This document shows positions 25,611 to 37,613 of a stretch of DNA of 64,000 nt, in pieces. Within the stretch, counting starts at the first letter, position 1. Each line of letters opens with the position of its first letter. Made by a program: the position numbers and the translations under genes. Below the pieces are notes generated by a model, which saw nothing but the letters and a program-made list of their open reading frames with translations, was not told the origin of the DNA and did not search any database. This stretch comes from Camarhynchus parvulus (taxonomy: Eukaryota > Chordata > Aves > Passeriformes > Thraupidae), in the NCBI RefSeq assembly GCF_901933205.1, contig NC_044573.1:26781493-26845492 (forward strand), read 5' to 3'.

Positions 25611-25833
25611 TGCACTGTAGTGTCCCAGTGTGTCTGCCAGACACAGGAAAATGGGATATGTTCTGTTACTTGGAATAACAGCCATCTTTTTGCCCTGGTG
25701 CAGCAGAGAGCAATTCCTTTGCCGGCGTGATCGGATCTTCCTTCACCTGCATTTAGGCCAAACCATGGATGTGCTCTCCATTACACGGAGGGAGATGAAA
25801 CTGCTTCGAGTGGGGTATTACTCCCAACAATAC

Positions 25834-26443
25834 TGTAAAAACGCCAATCACTTGGGTTTTTTTAAATTTTAAAAGTTTAATAGTAATAAAATAGTTATAA
25901 AAATAGTAATACAATTTGAGTAATAATAATTTGGACAATTTGAATTAGGACAATATGAGACAATAGAACCAAAGAGTTACAGATGTCCAGATACCTTTTT
26001 CTGGGCAGCACGAGCCCGAAAAAGGACACACGTTAACAAAGGATTAACCCTTAAAAACAACAGCCCGTTGCATATTCGTGCACTTCATACATGATGCATA
26101 AATTCCATTCAAACACCGGATTCTGTCTGGTCATCGTTAACCTCTTCCTCTGAATCCTAACAGCGCCTTCGAGGTGGGAAGAAGTTCATTTCTTCTGATA
26201 AGAGGGCAATAAATTCTCTTTCTCTGAAAGATTTAGGTGTCCTGTGGCTGCTACCTTGCTGCAAGTCCTTTCTTTAAAAAAAAAGTATCCTACATAGCAT
26301 AGTTTCTATTTTAACATTTTTTATAACCTAAAACTATATTTAACACACTTAAGAGAATTAATACAACACTACTTTCTAACACAACACATATAATATTCAT
26401 TTTAATATTTGCGAAAAGCCAATCCTAAAACACGCATTTTTCA
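25834..26443 (-). mobile_element. Solo LTR, endogenous retrovirus (ERVK-like), 610 bp
   Basis: The element starts TGTAAAAACGCC and ends GCATTTTTCA on the + strand, so it has canonical TG...CA termini. It is flanked on both sides by an identical 6-bp target-site duplication, CAATAC (25828-25833 and 26444-26449). A 6-bp duplication is typical of class II/ERVK integrases. No internal gag, pol or env is present, so this is a solo LTR left by LTR-LTR recombination. I place it on the - strand because the A/T-rich terminal part with an ATTAAA poly(A) variant then lies near the 3' end and a TATAAAAA-like box lies on the same strand. This orientation is less certain than the boundaries. It resembles LTRs common in songbird genomes (from memory). 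Confidence 0.8.
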
Positions 26444-26730
26444 CAATACCGAGGTGTCTCCAAGGGCCTCCACCAGTAAGCTTTTGCTGCTCCCTGCAGC
26501 GTGCAAGGAGCCGCCCGCCGCCTGCAGGCGCAGCGCCGGGGCGGTCCCTGCCTGCGCAGCATCCGGCGCCTCGGGAGCCGTACTGCGAGAAGCCATCAGC
26601 TTCCCCCCGCCGCTCCCGTTCCGCCCCTGACGCCGGCTGTCGCGGGGAATTCCGGCTCCCGGCGGGGCGGGGGCTCCGCTCGGCCGCCCCTTCCCCGCCG
26701 CCCGCCCCCGCACGTGGCTCCGCCCGGACC

Positions 26731-26796
26731 CAAGATGGCCGCCGGCCGGCCAGCCCATTCGCGGCGCGGGCATCGCGCCCGACTCCAAGATGGTGG
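26731..26796 (+). promoter_or_regulatory. Two YY1-like sites
   Basis: CAAGATGGCCGCC at 26731-26743 and CCAAGATGGTGG at 26785-26796 match the YY1 core AAGATGGCGGC in the orientation usual near transcription starts. They are 54 bp apart and upstream of the CCAAT boxes. Confidence 0.55.
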
Positions 26797-26892
26797 TCAA
26801 TGGAGGCCACCGGAGACAGCCTAGCGGGTCAGTGCGAGCGCCGTGCCCCGGTTGGCTGGGCGACGCCCCGCCCCCGCCAACCCGCCGCTCCC

Positions 26893-26988
26893 ATTGGCGC
26901 CGCAAGGGGCCAGGCCGGCTCTCATTGGCCGGCGAGGTGTCGCTCCCCGTGTCTCCGCTCCGGGGCCCGGGGAACTATTTTACATTGG
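26893..26988 (-). promoter_or_regulatory. Array of inverted CCAAT boxes (NF-Y)
   Basis: ATTGG occurs at 26893-26897, 26924-26928 and 26984-26988. The first two are 31 bp apart, about three helical turns, a spacing often seen in functional NF-Y pairs, and the third is 60 bp further on. CCATTGGCG and TCATTGGCC have good NF-Y flanks; ACATTGGGC is poorer. Confidence 0.6.
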
Positions 26989-27006
26989 GCGGAGGGAGGG
27001 AGGGGG
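26987..27006 (+). promoter_or_regulatory. G-quadruplex motif at the core promoter
   Basis: Four G runs (GGG, GGG, GGG, GGGGG) separated by loops of 4, 1 and 1 bases. The short loops predict a stable parallel quadruplex on the non-template strand. It starts inside the last ATTGG box, so it lies either at the transcription start or in the first bases of the mRNA leader. Confidence 0.6.
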
Positions 27007-27056
27007 CTCGGTCCGGTCGCTCCGGGAGCGGCACCGGCGGCGGGCCCGGGCCGGGG

Positions 27057-27092
27057 ATGCTACGGGCGCTGCCCCCGCCGGGACGGCGCTGA
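27057..27092 (+). CDS. Upstream ORF in the SOCS5 leader, 11 codons
   Basis: An ATG at 27057 opens a frame reading MLRALPPPGRR and stops at TGA (27090-27092), inside exon 1 and before the splice donor. It would be translated before the main start if transcription begins upstream of 27057. The G at -3 (GGGGATGC) gives moderate context. The peptide is Pro/Arg-rich and short, so the likely role is damping translation of the main frame. SOCS1 is known to be translationally repressed by upstream AUGs. Whether this ORF is in the mRNA depends on the true start site. Confidence 0.45.
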   Translation: MLRALPPPGRR

Positions 27093-27120
27093 GGCGCCGC
27101 TGCCCCCGCCGGGACGGCGC
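27067..27120. repeat. 23-bp GC-rich direct repeat, period 31
   Basis: Positions 27067-27089 and 27098-27120 are identical over 23 bases (CGCTGCCCCCGCC...GGCGC). The first copy encodes most of the upstream ORF; the ORF's stop overlaps the spacer. This is a recent local duplication in the leader. Confidence 0.9.
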
Positions 27121-30100
27121 AGCGGTAGGTGCTGCCTCCGGTCGGGGCGCGGGCGCGGCGGGCGGGCGGGACCTGCCTGCGCCGCTCGCCCCCCGGCGGC
27201 CGCGGCCCCGCTGCCGCCCGCCGAGGCCGCGGCTCCGTGCGGGAGGGAGGCGGGAGCTGCCGCCCTGTCCTGGCCCGAGGGGGCCGGGGGAAGGGACGGC
27301 GAGGACTCGGCTGCAGCCGCGGCCGGGAGAAGGGCGCCTGGAACGGGGGAGGCGCGGAGCGGTGCGGGGGGGCGGCTCCGTTCGGTGCCGGCCGCCCCGC
27401 TGAGGGCTCGAGCGGGGATCGAACCTGCCCGGCCGGCCGGCGCTGCCCGGAGTCGGCACCGGGGCGATCGTGGGGCCGGTGCGGGAGCAGCGGGGTGCTC
27501 GGCGCTCTCCTGTGTCCGAGTTTGCCCGCACGGCTTGTCCGTATGGAAATCTCCCTGGCAGAATGACCACTAAAGGGACCTCAGGGCGTCCAGCCTCCTG
27601 TTAACCCCTGCTGCGGAGCGGCGTGCGTTAGGCACCAGGCCGGGTTCCCTCGTGAGCGCTCATGAAAGTTTGCAAGTGGTCCTTATAAGCATCTGATTCG
27701 AAGTTGTGAATGATTTCTTGGAATTGTAGGAACAGTAAATCGAGTTATTTCTGCTGTTGTTGTTAACTTTGTACTTCAATACTTGCACTGAATCACAGGA
27801 GCTCAATCCCATGGAATACATTTCTGTCTCTGAATATTTCTTTCATCAGGGTTGTGTATCATCTGGTGATGTGGTCTTATGAACCCAGCATGTACAATAG
27901 TCTGTTTCCATTCCCTGAATACTTACAGAATCCTCCCCTCTTTTATTTTTTCCCCTCTCCTGTAAAGCTTGTTGAAGTTTTCTGCACTGTTTCTGATTGT
28001 AAGCGATACATTTTATGCTGTTCATCATATGGCGCCATATCCCATTCTGTGAGGTGTGATCCCTGGCCATACCACACAAACCAAAGATGCTTTTTCACGG
28101 GAGCTAATTCCAGTATTGTTTGGGAATGTTACATCCATAGAAATCTTGAAGTGTGATCCGTGCACCTCAAGACCTTGTGTCATGCAAGTTTGTGCCATGA
28201 GAAGCTTGTGCTGAGGATCTCATGCAGCTCTCAGCCTGAGCATAACCCCTGTTACCTTGAATATCCTCAGCTGATGAGTTTGCTGCAATGAGACATTTGA
28301 AAGGAGGCAAGTTTCCAAGTTAGCAACCTCCTACTTCATTCAGTTGTCAGTCTGTAAACCAAGATACTCAAATGGACCTCATATCAAAGCAATAGCCTTA
28401 GCAATAGAGTTTCTGTCAGAACAGATTCAATTCTTTACATTTCTGTACGTGACTAAGTATGGCAGAGTGAATTATTTGTCAGTCCAAAGCAAACTACAGT
28501 AGGAGAGAAAACAAACCAATTTTGTGACCTGGTGGACTGAGTGGATGAAGTCTGTTCTGATTTTCCAGTTGGTCTAAATGCCCTGCCTCTACTCTGGTTT
28601 TCAGGACTGCATTAGCAATACAAATCAGGCGGTGAATTCAGACAGTTGGGTCGCAGTAGCTTGACATGAATTCATGTGTATGAGAGCATCGGAAAAATGG
28701 CTGAGTTAGTCCTTGTAGGAATATCTAGAATTTCTCTTCTGTTGCTCTTATAATGATGGCGGGTACATCTAAGAAAGAGGAAGCAAATGCAAGGGATTAG
28801 AAATCAACTGTGTTCAAGCAGAGAGGGTTGTTTTTTTTTTTAATCTTCTTTGAAACACGTGAAACCTGTCACTGTGCAGCAAGGTTCTAGAGAGAACACT
28901 GTTCTTCAAATTAGATGTTTCATGATGGGCATATAACCAAAGATGGTATAACATGCTTTTTTGGGCCTCATTCATTATGCTTAGAGATGGATTTTTGTGT
29001 AATCAAACAACAGTGATGGTTTTTATTAATAGTTGTAAAGCACCTCATCCTGTGATAGCTTCCTACAAAATAGCTAAATTTTTGATAGGTACTTCATGGA
29101 TTCAGATCACTCCATGTAACTTCCATACAGCAATTTTACCTATTCTTAGAATTTAGTTAAACTGGTGATATTTTATTTATTGTTGCAAATAGTGAAAGCA
29201 ATTGTAAAATCTGAACAGGATACCTTTTTGTTTACTAAATTATGCATTCCTGACTTCGTAGATGAAATAACTTTTGATTCAAGGCTTCATCATAAACTCC
29301 TAAAATACTGATTTTTATTCCAAAGTATTGAAATAGGTCGGCCAGTTAAGTAATTCCTGAATAACTGTCTACTTTAGGCTGATTTCCTTGCCTTGTTTTC
29401 CCAAGAGCTGTGCTTCCTAGTTTCAACCTTAGGGGGAAATTAGCACTTGGTTTTTTTACCTTGTCGTGTTTGTGCCTAGAGGCTTCCAGGAGGTACAAGG
29501 TTTGGTTGTGCAACATGCAGTGCCTCCCCTCCATCTGATCATGGCCTGCATTGTACTGAGTAGCCCTCTGTTTTCCAAAGATATCCACCTAGTTTAAAAA
29601 AACACTTTTTGATTTATGGGGTTTGAGGTCTGAAGGATGATCAGCTTTTCTGATATGCTGACCTTTGCATTAGTTTGAAATAAGCATGCAATTGCTCCAT
29701 TAAATAAGAAGTGCCCTGGAGTGATATGTATTTGTGTGGTTTGGTTGTTGGACAGCTTATTTTAATCTTTGAGCTATATCTAGTTAAAATGTTGTATTTA
29801 AAATTTAGTAAATGTATGCCATACCTTCTGGAGCCCTTATACTTTGTCAGCTTGATAAATTAACTTTGACACACTGAATATTTTTCACCAGCTAACGTAG
29901 CTGTTAGTTAAGTTAAATAAAGGAGAAGAGCCCACATGCTCTCTCCATGCATACAGCTGGACATTTCTGTTAAATTTTTCAACAAAAATGAAATTTTGAT
30001 TGGTTCTTAAAGCTTCATGAATACACTAATTGGTGAATCATCTGATGTGCAGTTTAGTCTCAGGAAATATGAAATGGCTCACTAACTTTGTAGTTACAAG

Positions 30101-33100
30101 ATTATGCAGACCTTCTGAAAATCTCAGTAAGAAAATGTGTGCAGTGGTGGTGGTTGATATTTTTGGCTGTGAGAGAGGTTGGCTAAAACTCAATGCAGTT
30201 ATGCATAGTCTGCACTAGTTTATATGGTAGGCACTCACTTGAAGAATTATCTGGAAGGAAGAAAGAATAATTTTACAGGTTTATCTGCTCTCGGGGCCTT
30301 ATCCAGATTTTGCTGAAGAAGTTTGCAGTCAGGAACCTCTTCTAGCTCTGTAACAGGTCCTGAACATAGTTGCTTTTCACCCTGTGTTTTTATAGTGCTG
30401 TGGTTGTTGAATTCTTCAGCCTTAATGTTGGACAGCTGCAAAACATTTAAAGCCTGTCTATGAAAGATTGGGATAAGAAGGAGGGGGAGATGGAGGCTGG
30501 CCCAGATCAGTAATACTTCTTGAGGACTCTGAAGTACTTTCTTTATGTAGCCAAATACAGTGTGTTCAGGGCTAGCTGGAGACTACTTGGTTATGTACTG
30601 CATTATCAACTGAAGCATTTAAACAAGTACTCCTTTCTTGTGAAAGCTTGAATCTTGACAGTAATTGAAGAGTCAAAAAAGTCAGGAATTTGGTTTTCTT
30701 TTTATTGCAGCAGAATAATAGCAATTTCAGTGCAGTACATAACTATTCTATGTAAACTCAAGGTTTTTACAACAAATATTTTTACTGCTGTTGTAGATGC
30801 ATGAAGCATTCTTTAAGATACTATTGTATTGCAATACATATTGCAATACCTATGGTGAGCACCAGTTTCTTAGATGCAGAAACTTTTACAGTGTTTCTAA
30901 GTGTTTCAGTGATTTCAGACTGGAGCACATTTACAGAGGTGAAATTTGAGGTATTGTTAAAAACTGGAGTAGGAGCAATCAAAAATAATAAAATATTTCT
31001 GCAATAATAAATCTGATACATTTTTGTTCCTCCTCAGCAGAATGAATTCTAATAGTACTTCAATGGTCAGCCTGGCTCCCAAATAAAATAACTTGGGCCT
31101 CATTGCTCAAGACTCAAATGTCAGTCATAGGATTAAGAATTGTAATTCTGGGATAAAAAATGTCTGGGGCTTACTACCTAATATTCCCATTAGGCTAGTA
31201 GAGACCTAAGGACTGCAGTTGAGTGAATTAGGCTTGATCAAAACTCTGATAAAAAATTGATCAGTATAATCTCTTAGACTTTTTGGCCTCTAATAACAAA
31301 AATTTAGCTTGCAGTGGTGCTTACACCAGTTTGACTTAATTTTATTCATGGAACTTGCCTAGCTAAGGATGAACGTGTTTAATGGGGTAGACCCTGTTTC
31401 TTGAAAAGAACTTGAACAGGAAACTTCCATCTCCAAGATGTCTCTAACTTCTGATACTTAGGATTTCATCTGCTTAGGTACATCTGTTTTTATATCAAAC
31501 TACATACTCTGCCTCTGTACCTTGGGTTTTTGGTTTTGCAGCAAGACATGTGCAGCGCTGTTTGATTTACTGACTGATTTACTTGTGGGAAAAGTACCTA
31601 TTACTGAATTTTGGTTTGGAGGAGCTTTTATACTTGGGATCTGTGAAGGAGGTACTTTAATCATTTCACTAGTGCACTAACTCATCAATTTTATCAAAAT
31701 ACTTTTTTAATTTAAAATTTGCTCAATAAGTTGAAATTTCTATTGAGTTGTGTCTTGCAGTGTTTTTAACTTGGTAAATATGATTTCCCATTTGTTGGTC
31801 TTACTTGTGGCTTGGAAGAGGAAGGTAACAATGTATTTTTGAGCTGTCAAAGCGTTGTGTGGTAAAATTATTAACAGTTAAGATTGAGAGGTCTGGCTAA
31901 GGGGTTATCTTTACTCCAAGAACATTCCTTTCAACCAAAAGTTAGCAGTCTGATTGTTTCCAACTTTGCATCTCAGATAGGGTAATACCAGGCCATCCCT
32001 GTAGGCTCCACCACGAGCCATCTCCAAATTGTCACACTATTTACTGCCTGAGTTCTCATTAGATTTGTAGCTGTTTAGCAGCAGACCTAAGGAGTCCATC
32101 CCTCCCAGGAGAGGGTACCTGGCTTTGTTAACATTGATGTGATTGCTTTTCCTTGCCTTTCTCTGAAACAATGTATGGTTTGGGTCTCTGCAACCGCTTG
32201 GCAGTGAACCAGAAAAGATGCTCTCAATGTTCTCTCACTGTGATCAGGGTTAATAAAGCTCCTGTTTGACCTGTCTTAAATTGCATTGTGTTATTACCCA
32301 CTTGGAGTCGTCAGATTCTCTGACACAGTTTCTCCATTTTTATTCGACCAGTTCATTTAATCCACACTGTTCTAATTTCTTTTTTCCTCTGGGTTAGTTG
32401 GTAGTGGGTTAAGGGATGCCAACTCTGGGGTTTGTGGCAGGGTGTGGGGGTACAGAGGGGTGATGGTGTTATGTTGTCCCTTCAGACTGCAGTCACTTGT
32501 TGTCTCTTAAGTCTCATCCAGCCACACTCTTAAGGTAAGAAAAGTCTCTTTTCAGTGAGTGAAGTTTTTGCTGCCTGTATCTCACTGGGTATTTTGGCAG
32601 TTTCTTGCCAGCAGTTTAACTCATTTGGACGTTTGACATGATCTAAAATTTTGGCAACAAACCTGATCTTTGATTTTTGCTTTAATTTTATTGTTCATAG
32701 TACATTGAGACCTTAATGCAGATTGTCACAGTGATGGTAGATTGGAATATAAATCAGATTTAAAGTTTTAGTACAAACCAGCTTTATCATCAAAAATGTG
32801 TGTGGTTTATCCACCAAATAAAATCTTCATATTTATTGTTCTTAAGATCTGGTCAGCTTATGGAAGCAAGAGCTTTGACAACAGGAGCTCTGGTTCTTAC
32901 AGATGTAAAACAGATTATATGTGATAATTTACATTTAAATTATGAGATTGAAAGTGTTGATTGTATAGTGTATCTTGGAGAATGCAAAAGTACTACTTCT
33001 GGGTTTAAAAACGCTGTACTGCAGAGTACTGACTCTGGAGGAGGATATGAGGACTGTGTTAAAAAATAGTTCACCTGTTCTTGTATTCTCTACTGAGCAG

Positions 33101-36100
33101 CATGTATTGGCCAGACAGGTTTTTTATTAGGTGTACCCTGTGATGGTCAGGACTATTCTTATGTTACATCCCATTACTGTATTTCAGGAGTGTGTCGTCT
33201 GCCTGTTAGTATTTGCTGACATGATTAGCATATAGTCTGGTTTGGCAATTAACAAATTCTGTCCCATCTGGATTAGGACATTGTAGTTGTTACTTTCTTT
33301 CCATAACTTAGTTCTCTTCAGTTGAGAGTGTTTGAAATGGTCTTTTTCAGAAAATCTGGCTTTATACTTGACACTTAGCATAATGGGCACTGGTAAAGTT
33401 GTAGAAATACTGATTTTATTTTTTTAAACCCCTATTCAGTTAGTCTATTTGAGAAAGAAAATCCATTTCTTGTTCTTTATGAGAAAGATAACTTAGCAAT
33501 TAGTCTTCCAGTATGACAATTCCAAATTAAATTCTCTTAGGTCTTCTGTGGTTCTTTTATGTCTCAGTTAAATTATTTCCAAATTCAGTTAATCTACACA
33601 GTAGTCTATATTATAGAGGTATTTTTATTGAATTGTATTCTAGCAAAAGTTATTTTAATAAACACACAAGACTCTTTCAGATTGACCTGATGATCTCCTG
33701 TTTCCCTTTACTGGAGCTAAAAAGATAAAATCTGGGAATCGTCAGGAGTTTTTTATAATGCTCAAATAGTTGTGCTGTGAGAAGTGACAAAGCTGTTTTG
33801 CCTCAAAAGTCTGTGTTGCCCAGTATCAATTCTCATGTGCAGATGATATGGTTTTGTTTTCTCAAATTCCTTGGAGTCTGAAGCATTTGCTAGAGGATTT
33901 AGCATTTTTGTCGGTAGAATTGTTAGTCCCCATGAGCATACAACATGGCTTTGTTCTCTCAAACTCCTTTAGAAGTGAAGTGTCTGTTGAAGGAATTTCA
34001 GTGATTTTGTCAGAATGATTGTGACTAACATTCAAAATTGTCGAGTAATTGCACACACTATAGCTCGGAGTTGCTTATGAGGGGAACTGATGACCACTGT
34101 ATTGAACAAATTTTCTATTTTGATATTTGTCCAACAGTTGTGAACAAAATAAATGAAGTTTGGTGCCTTAAGGTCCAGACCCAGATCAGTAGAGCAACTG
34201 GTGTCTGAAATAGTAGTAGGCATCTTGTATCTTTGACCAAGGTTTGGACTTAGATTCAGTATGGCACTAGATTTGGAAAAACATTGTGTTCTATAGTTTC
34301 GTATAATTCAGGAAAAACTGACTTTCTGTTGATTGAACTTACACTTCCTTTAAGGTATGAACCTGATTTCCTAAGCAGCTTGGAAGTTTGAAATGTCCTT
34401 GCTTTGAGTGTTGTTTGGTTTGTCCCCTCCCCACATTTGATGGTCACTGTTCTATTTTTTGGTGACTGATGTTTATCTTTTTTCACAACTAGTTTTGATC
34501 AGAATTTTAAAAATGGAAAAAAATAGCAATGTACCATTGCTTGTCTCTTTGACAGTACCTATATTTAAGTACATATGGAAATCCCTGTTGCTAGTGTGCT
34601 CTATAGGAACTTTACAACCCTTTTTCAGCAATAGCTTATGTGGGTAGAAAATATTCTCCTGGAATATCATAGATGATAATAGATAGCAGTAACTGCAAAT
34701 CTTCAGCTTATTTTGGAAATGGTTTTTAAGATAGGAATTATTTGGTTTTAGTCCTGGAAGTTCTTGCTTATAGGCTCAAAAATTATCACATTATGAAACC
34801 ACTTTTCTTTTCTGTTATGCAAATAATTCAGTAGAAGCAAAAACTTCAGAATGTCTACATAGTCCATGAATTCTATATTTTTTAAGCATTAGTCAAATAT
34901 GAAATGTTCGTCAATTTTGCACCATGATAAGCCAATTGTCTCAATGCTAGTAAAGTTAATGTGGCATGCTAATAGCATATCTGTGCATGGTTGAGGAATG
35001 TGTGATCCTTGTTCTTGCTTTAAAGCCTGTAATAAGTGAAAAGAATCTTGATTTGACAGTGTCATTGACAGTGGCATGTGTAATTTCACACAAGTTTCCT
35101 AATGGGACATCTGCAGTGGTGTTTTCTGTTTTCCTGAGAAATACAGAGACTCCATAATTTTTGGTTTGACTTTGTTCATAATTGCAGAGAGCAGTAAGTA
35201 AAACAAACCTGAAAACTGTAGAGAAAAGAGAATAATGTTATGTAAGGAGATAAAATGCCATACAGTTACAGTTTATGATTTGTTCTTTACTATGAAATTT
35301 CATAAAGTCTTATTTCTCCTTTTTAATAATAATGCTTTTTTTGACAGAAGTTTGATACTGCAAGGATGAGCAAAGCAGAAGTTTTACTCTTTTTGTTATG
35401 TAGTACAAATCTAGAAGGAGAATGTTCAGAGTCTATTCTCAGTTTTCCTCTATAAACTCAGCACTTGTGTCTGATTTTCTGGGTTCTCACAAATGCTGGG
35501 TTTGGTTTCTTCTTTTACTTGTAGACTTGCGTTTCTTTGTACTATTAAGTTAGAGGTGGAATGCCAGAAAATCTACTTTGCAATTTAATTTTGGCTGACT
35601 TCAAGAGGGTCAGTAATTACAGTTACTGTTTCCAGCAAGTTGAGTTTTTCCAGAAGTCTTTTTATGAAGAATGTGACTGTGGATTAATTGAACGTAAAAA
35701 TGAGTCAAAAACTTTTTTCTGCCAAAGGCAAATACAGGAGTAGGTGCTAGTAAGGTTTTCAAAACTCTGTTACCTAGGTAATTTGTAGATGTAGTGCAAG
35801 CTGTTGCCCAAAGAGGCATAAAACTGATTTAATTTAGTGAGAAAGTTACTGGAGTACAGCTTACCTGTAAAATAGACAGCAATTCTCTGCAAGTGTTTTA
35901 GTTTTCACTCTTACAAGCAAATTGATGTTGAGATATTTTTAAAACCTACTGCTGCCAGGCTTCCAGTCAACAGTAAGGTCGTCATCTCTAAAGCATGGTA
36001 CCCTGTCTCTTTTCAAGTTATTCTGAATTCAGAGGGGACAGTAAGTTACCAGTTGTTGATTTAAGAATATGCTACATCATGGATGATATACCTAAGAGAA

Positions 36101-37174
36101 CTTCTTTTCTTCTGCCTTGCTTGTTTCTGTGCCTTCCTGCAATCTGGAGGGGCTGAAGAGACAGCAATGGTGCTCTGAGGCAGCAGGATGACGTACTTTA
36201 GTCATTCAATAGCGTGTGAGAGTGCTCAGCTGATGCCTCTCTTCAGAAGGATGTTTAGTTCTGTGGTTTCATTAATCACTGTAAGTTTTCCTTATGCCCA
36301 GGATGCACTTTTCTTTTATAAAAACATCATAGTATTGCTATAAGGAATGATCCAAAGGGAAGCATTTTGCAAACATAGAGGAGTTTGTTGTTAGCATGGG
36401 AAAATAGTCTTGGTCTTTGCTGTTGGAAACCTTTGTGATTTGTATACAGGAATTGTGGTGTTACAGAGTCAGCTACATATGAAAATATTCTGGTCTTTGA
36501 TTTGGGACAGTGATGAAAAAAAGCCAAATCTTGAATAGAATGTCAGTGTACAGAGGTAAATCTATTACAAAATCTCACTAGTGGGCCTACAAATATAGCA
36601 CTGTTTGCAAATCCTTTAAGTATAGCTGAATCCAGTTCTCCTAATCTTTGTTTCCCACTCATTTAGCTTTGCATATTATTTTGTCTTTTTACTAATTTTG
36701 GAGTTGAACTGTGTGTTTAGCTCTAAAGGGAAGTGATGCCTCTATGCAGGAGCTGAGCCTGGGGCTCAAATAAACACGTGTAGAAAGTTGCTACTCAAAA
36801 GGCTTTGCACAAGCAGACCTGTCCTGTGTGTGCAGAAGTCAAGTAGCTGGGGGTAAACTGTGTATTCATGCACTCTGCTTGTTGTGGGAGCACGCAGAAA
36901 GACAGACTTGAGCCTCCTTGGTGAGGAGTAGCAGCAAAGGAACAAAGCATGAAGTGAAGGAAGTGGAGTTCTGTGCCATCCTTGCCAAGCTGAAGCTGGC
37001 AGTGTGTTGGCAGTGGCACAACCACAGGTGCTGTGGTGCCAAAATGGTGTGTGATCCCTGGGCTGTAACACAGTGCCCGCCTGGTAAGAATTGTTTCTGC
37101 TTTTGCATCTTTATCCCTTCTCATCAGGTAGGAAGGATATATGACCATGGAAATCTGTTGTGGGAATATGTTAA

Positions 37175-37613
37175 CTCCTTGCATCCAGAGGCGGGCAACA
37201 AAGCTGGAGCAAGGCCTGGAAGCATTGTCCTGTGAGGAGCAGCCAAGGGCTTTGGACTTGTCTGGTTTTGAGAAAAGGAGGCTGAGCATGACCTCATTGT
37301 TCTCTACAGCTCCCTGAGGAAGGGGAGAGGGAGGTGTTGAGCTTTTCTGCCTGGCATCCAGAGATGGGATGTGCGGGAATGGTTCAATGCTGCTCCAGGG
37401 CAGGTTCAGACTGAACACTGGGAAGCATTTCTTGAAACACTGAAACAGGCACCCTAGGGAGGTGATCAATGCCCCAAGCCTGTCAGTGTTTCAGAGGTGT
37501 TTGGACATTGCCCTTAGAACGTGCTTTAACTGGGTCAGCCCAGAATTGGTCAGGCAGTTAGACCAGGTGATTATTATAGGTCCCTCTCAAACTGAAATAC
37601 TCTATTCTATAGA
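37175..37613 (+). mobile_element. CR1 LINE 3' end
   Basis: A + strand CR1 with its natural 3' terminus. GGCAACAAAGCTGGAGCAAG near 37194 is followed by TGTCCTGTGAGGAGCAGCCAA, GAGAAAAGGAGGCTGAGCA, AACACTGGGAAGCATTTCTT, a GGCACCCTAGGGAGGTGAT stretch, and AGGTCCCTCTCAAACTG ending in TACTCTATTCTAT. These correspond to the CR1 consensus 'cccagggaggt' and 'aggtcccttccaacc...attctatgattctatg' tail. It is truncated at the 5' side and moderately diverged. The 224-codon - strand open frame (36795-37469) crosses it and is spurious. Confidence 0.9.

Larger units (their letters stand above)
27000..27124 (+). other. SOCS5: SOCS5 exon 1 (noncoding 5' UTR), start approximate
   Basis: The exon ends at GCAGCG|GTAGGT, a good splice donor at 27124/27125. 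The first base is not determinable from sequence; I set it just downstream of the CCAAT array. It holds no SOCS5 coding sequence. SOCS5 in mammals also has a separate noncoding first exon upstream of one coding exon. It would be joined to 53381, giving a short leader that ends ATAACATAATCC before the start codon. It carries an 11-codon upstream ORF and a 23-bp direct repeat. Confidence 0.6.
26480..27560 (+). promoter_or_regulatory. SOCS5: CpG-island promoter of SOCS5
   Basis: An abrupt change from an AT-rich retroviral LTR to about 1 kb of very GC-rich, CpG-dense DNA, the only such island in the window. It contains many GGGCGG/CCGCCC Sp1-type boxes, an E-box CACGTG (26711-26716), two YY1-like CAAGATGG sites, three inverted CCAAT boxes and a G-quadruplex motif. 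There is no canonical TATA box; CTATTTTAC near 26976 is the only AT-rich core candidate. It covers the noncoding first exon and the start of intron 1. The long open frames here on both strands are by-products of the lack of AT-rich stop codons. Island promoters of this type usually drive broad expression. Confidence 0.85.

Noticed and set aside
25137..25730. 197-codon + strand open frame
   Set aside because: It lies antisense across a degraded CR1 LINE; the LINE sequence explains it.
26397..27573. Long overlapping open frames on both strands in the CpG island (up to 257 codons)
   Set aside because: GC-rich DNA lacks stop codons. The translations are Ala/Arg/Gly/Pro-rich low complexity, are open in several frames at once, and cover promoter motifs and the noncoding first exon.
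36795..37469. 224-codon - strand open frame
   Set aside because: Largely antisense to the CR1 3' end at 37175-37613, with a translation of no recognisable family.
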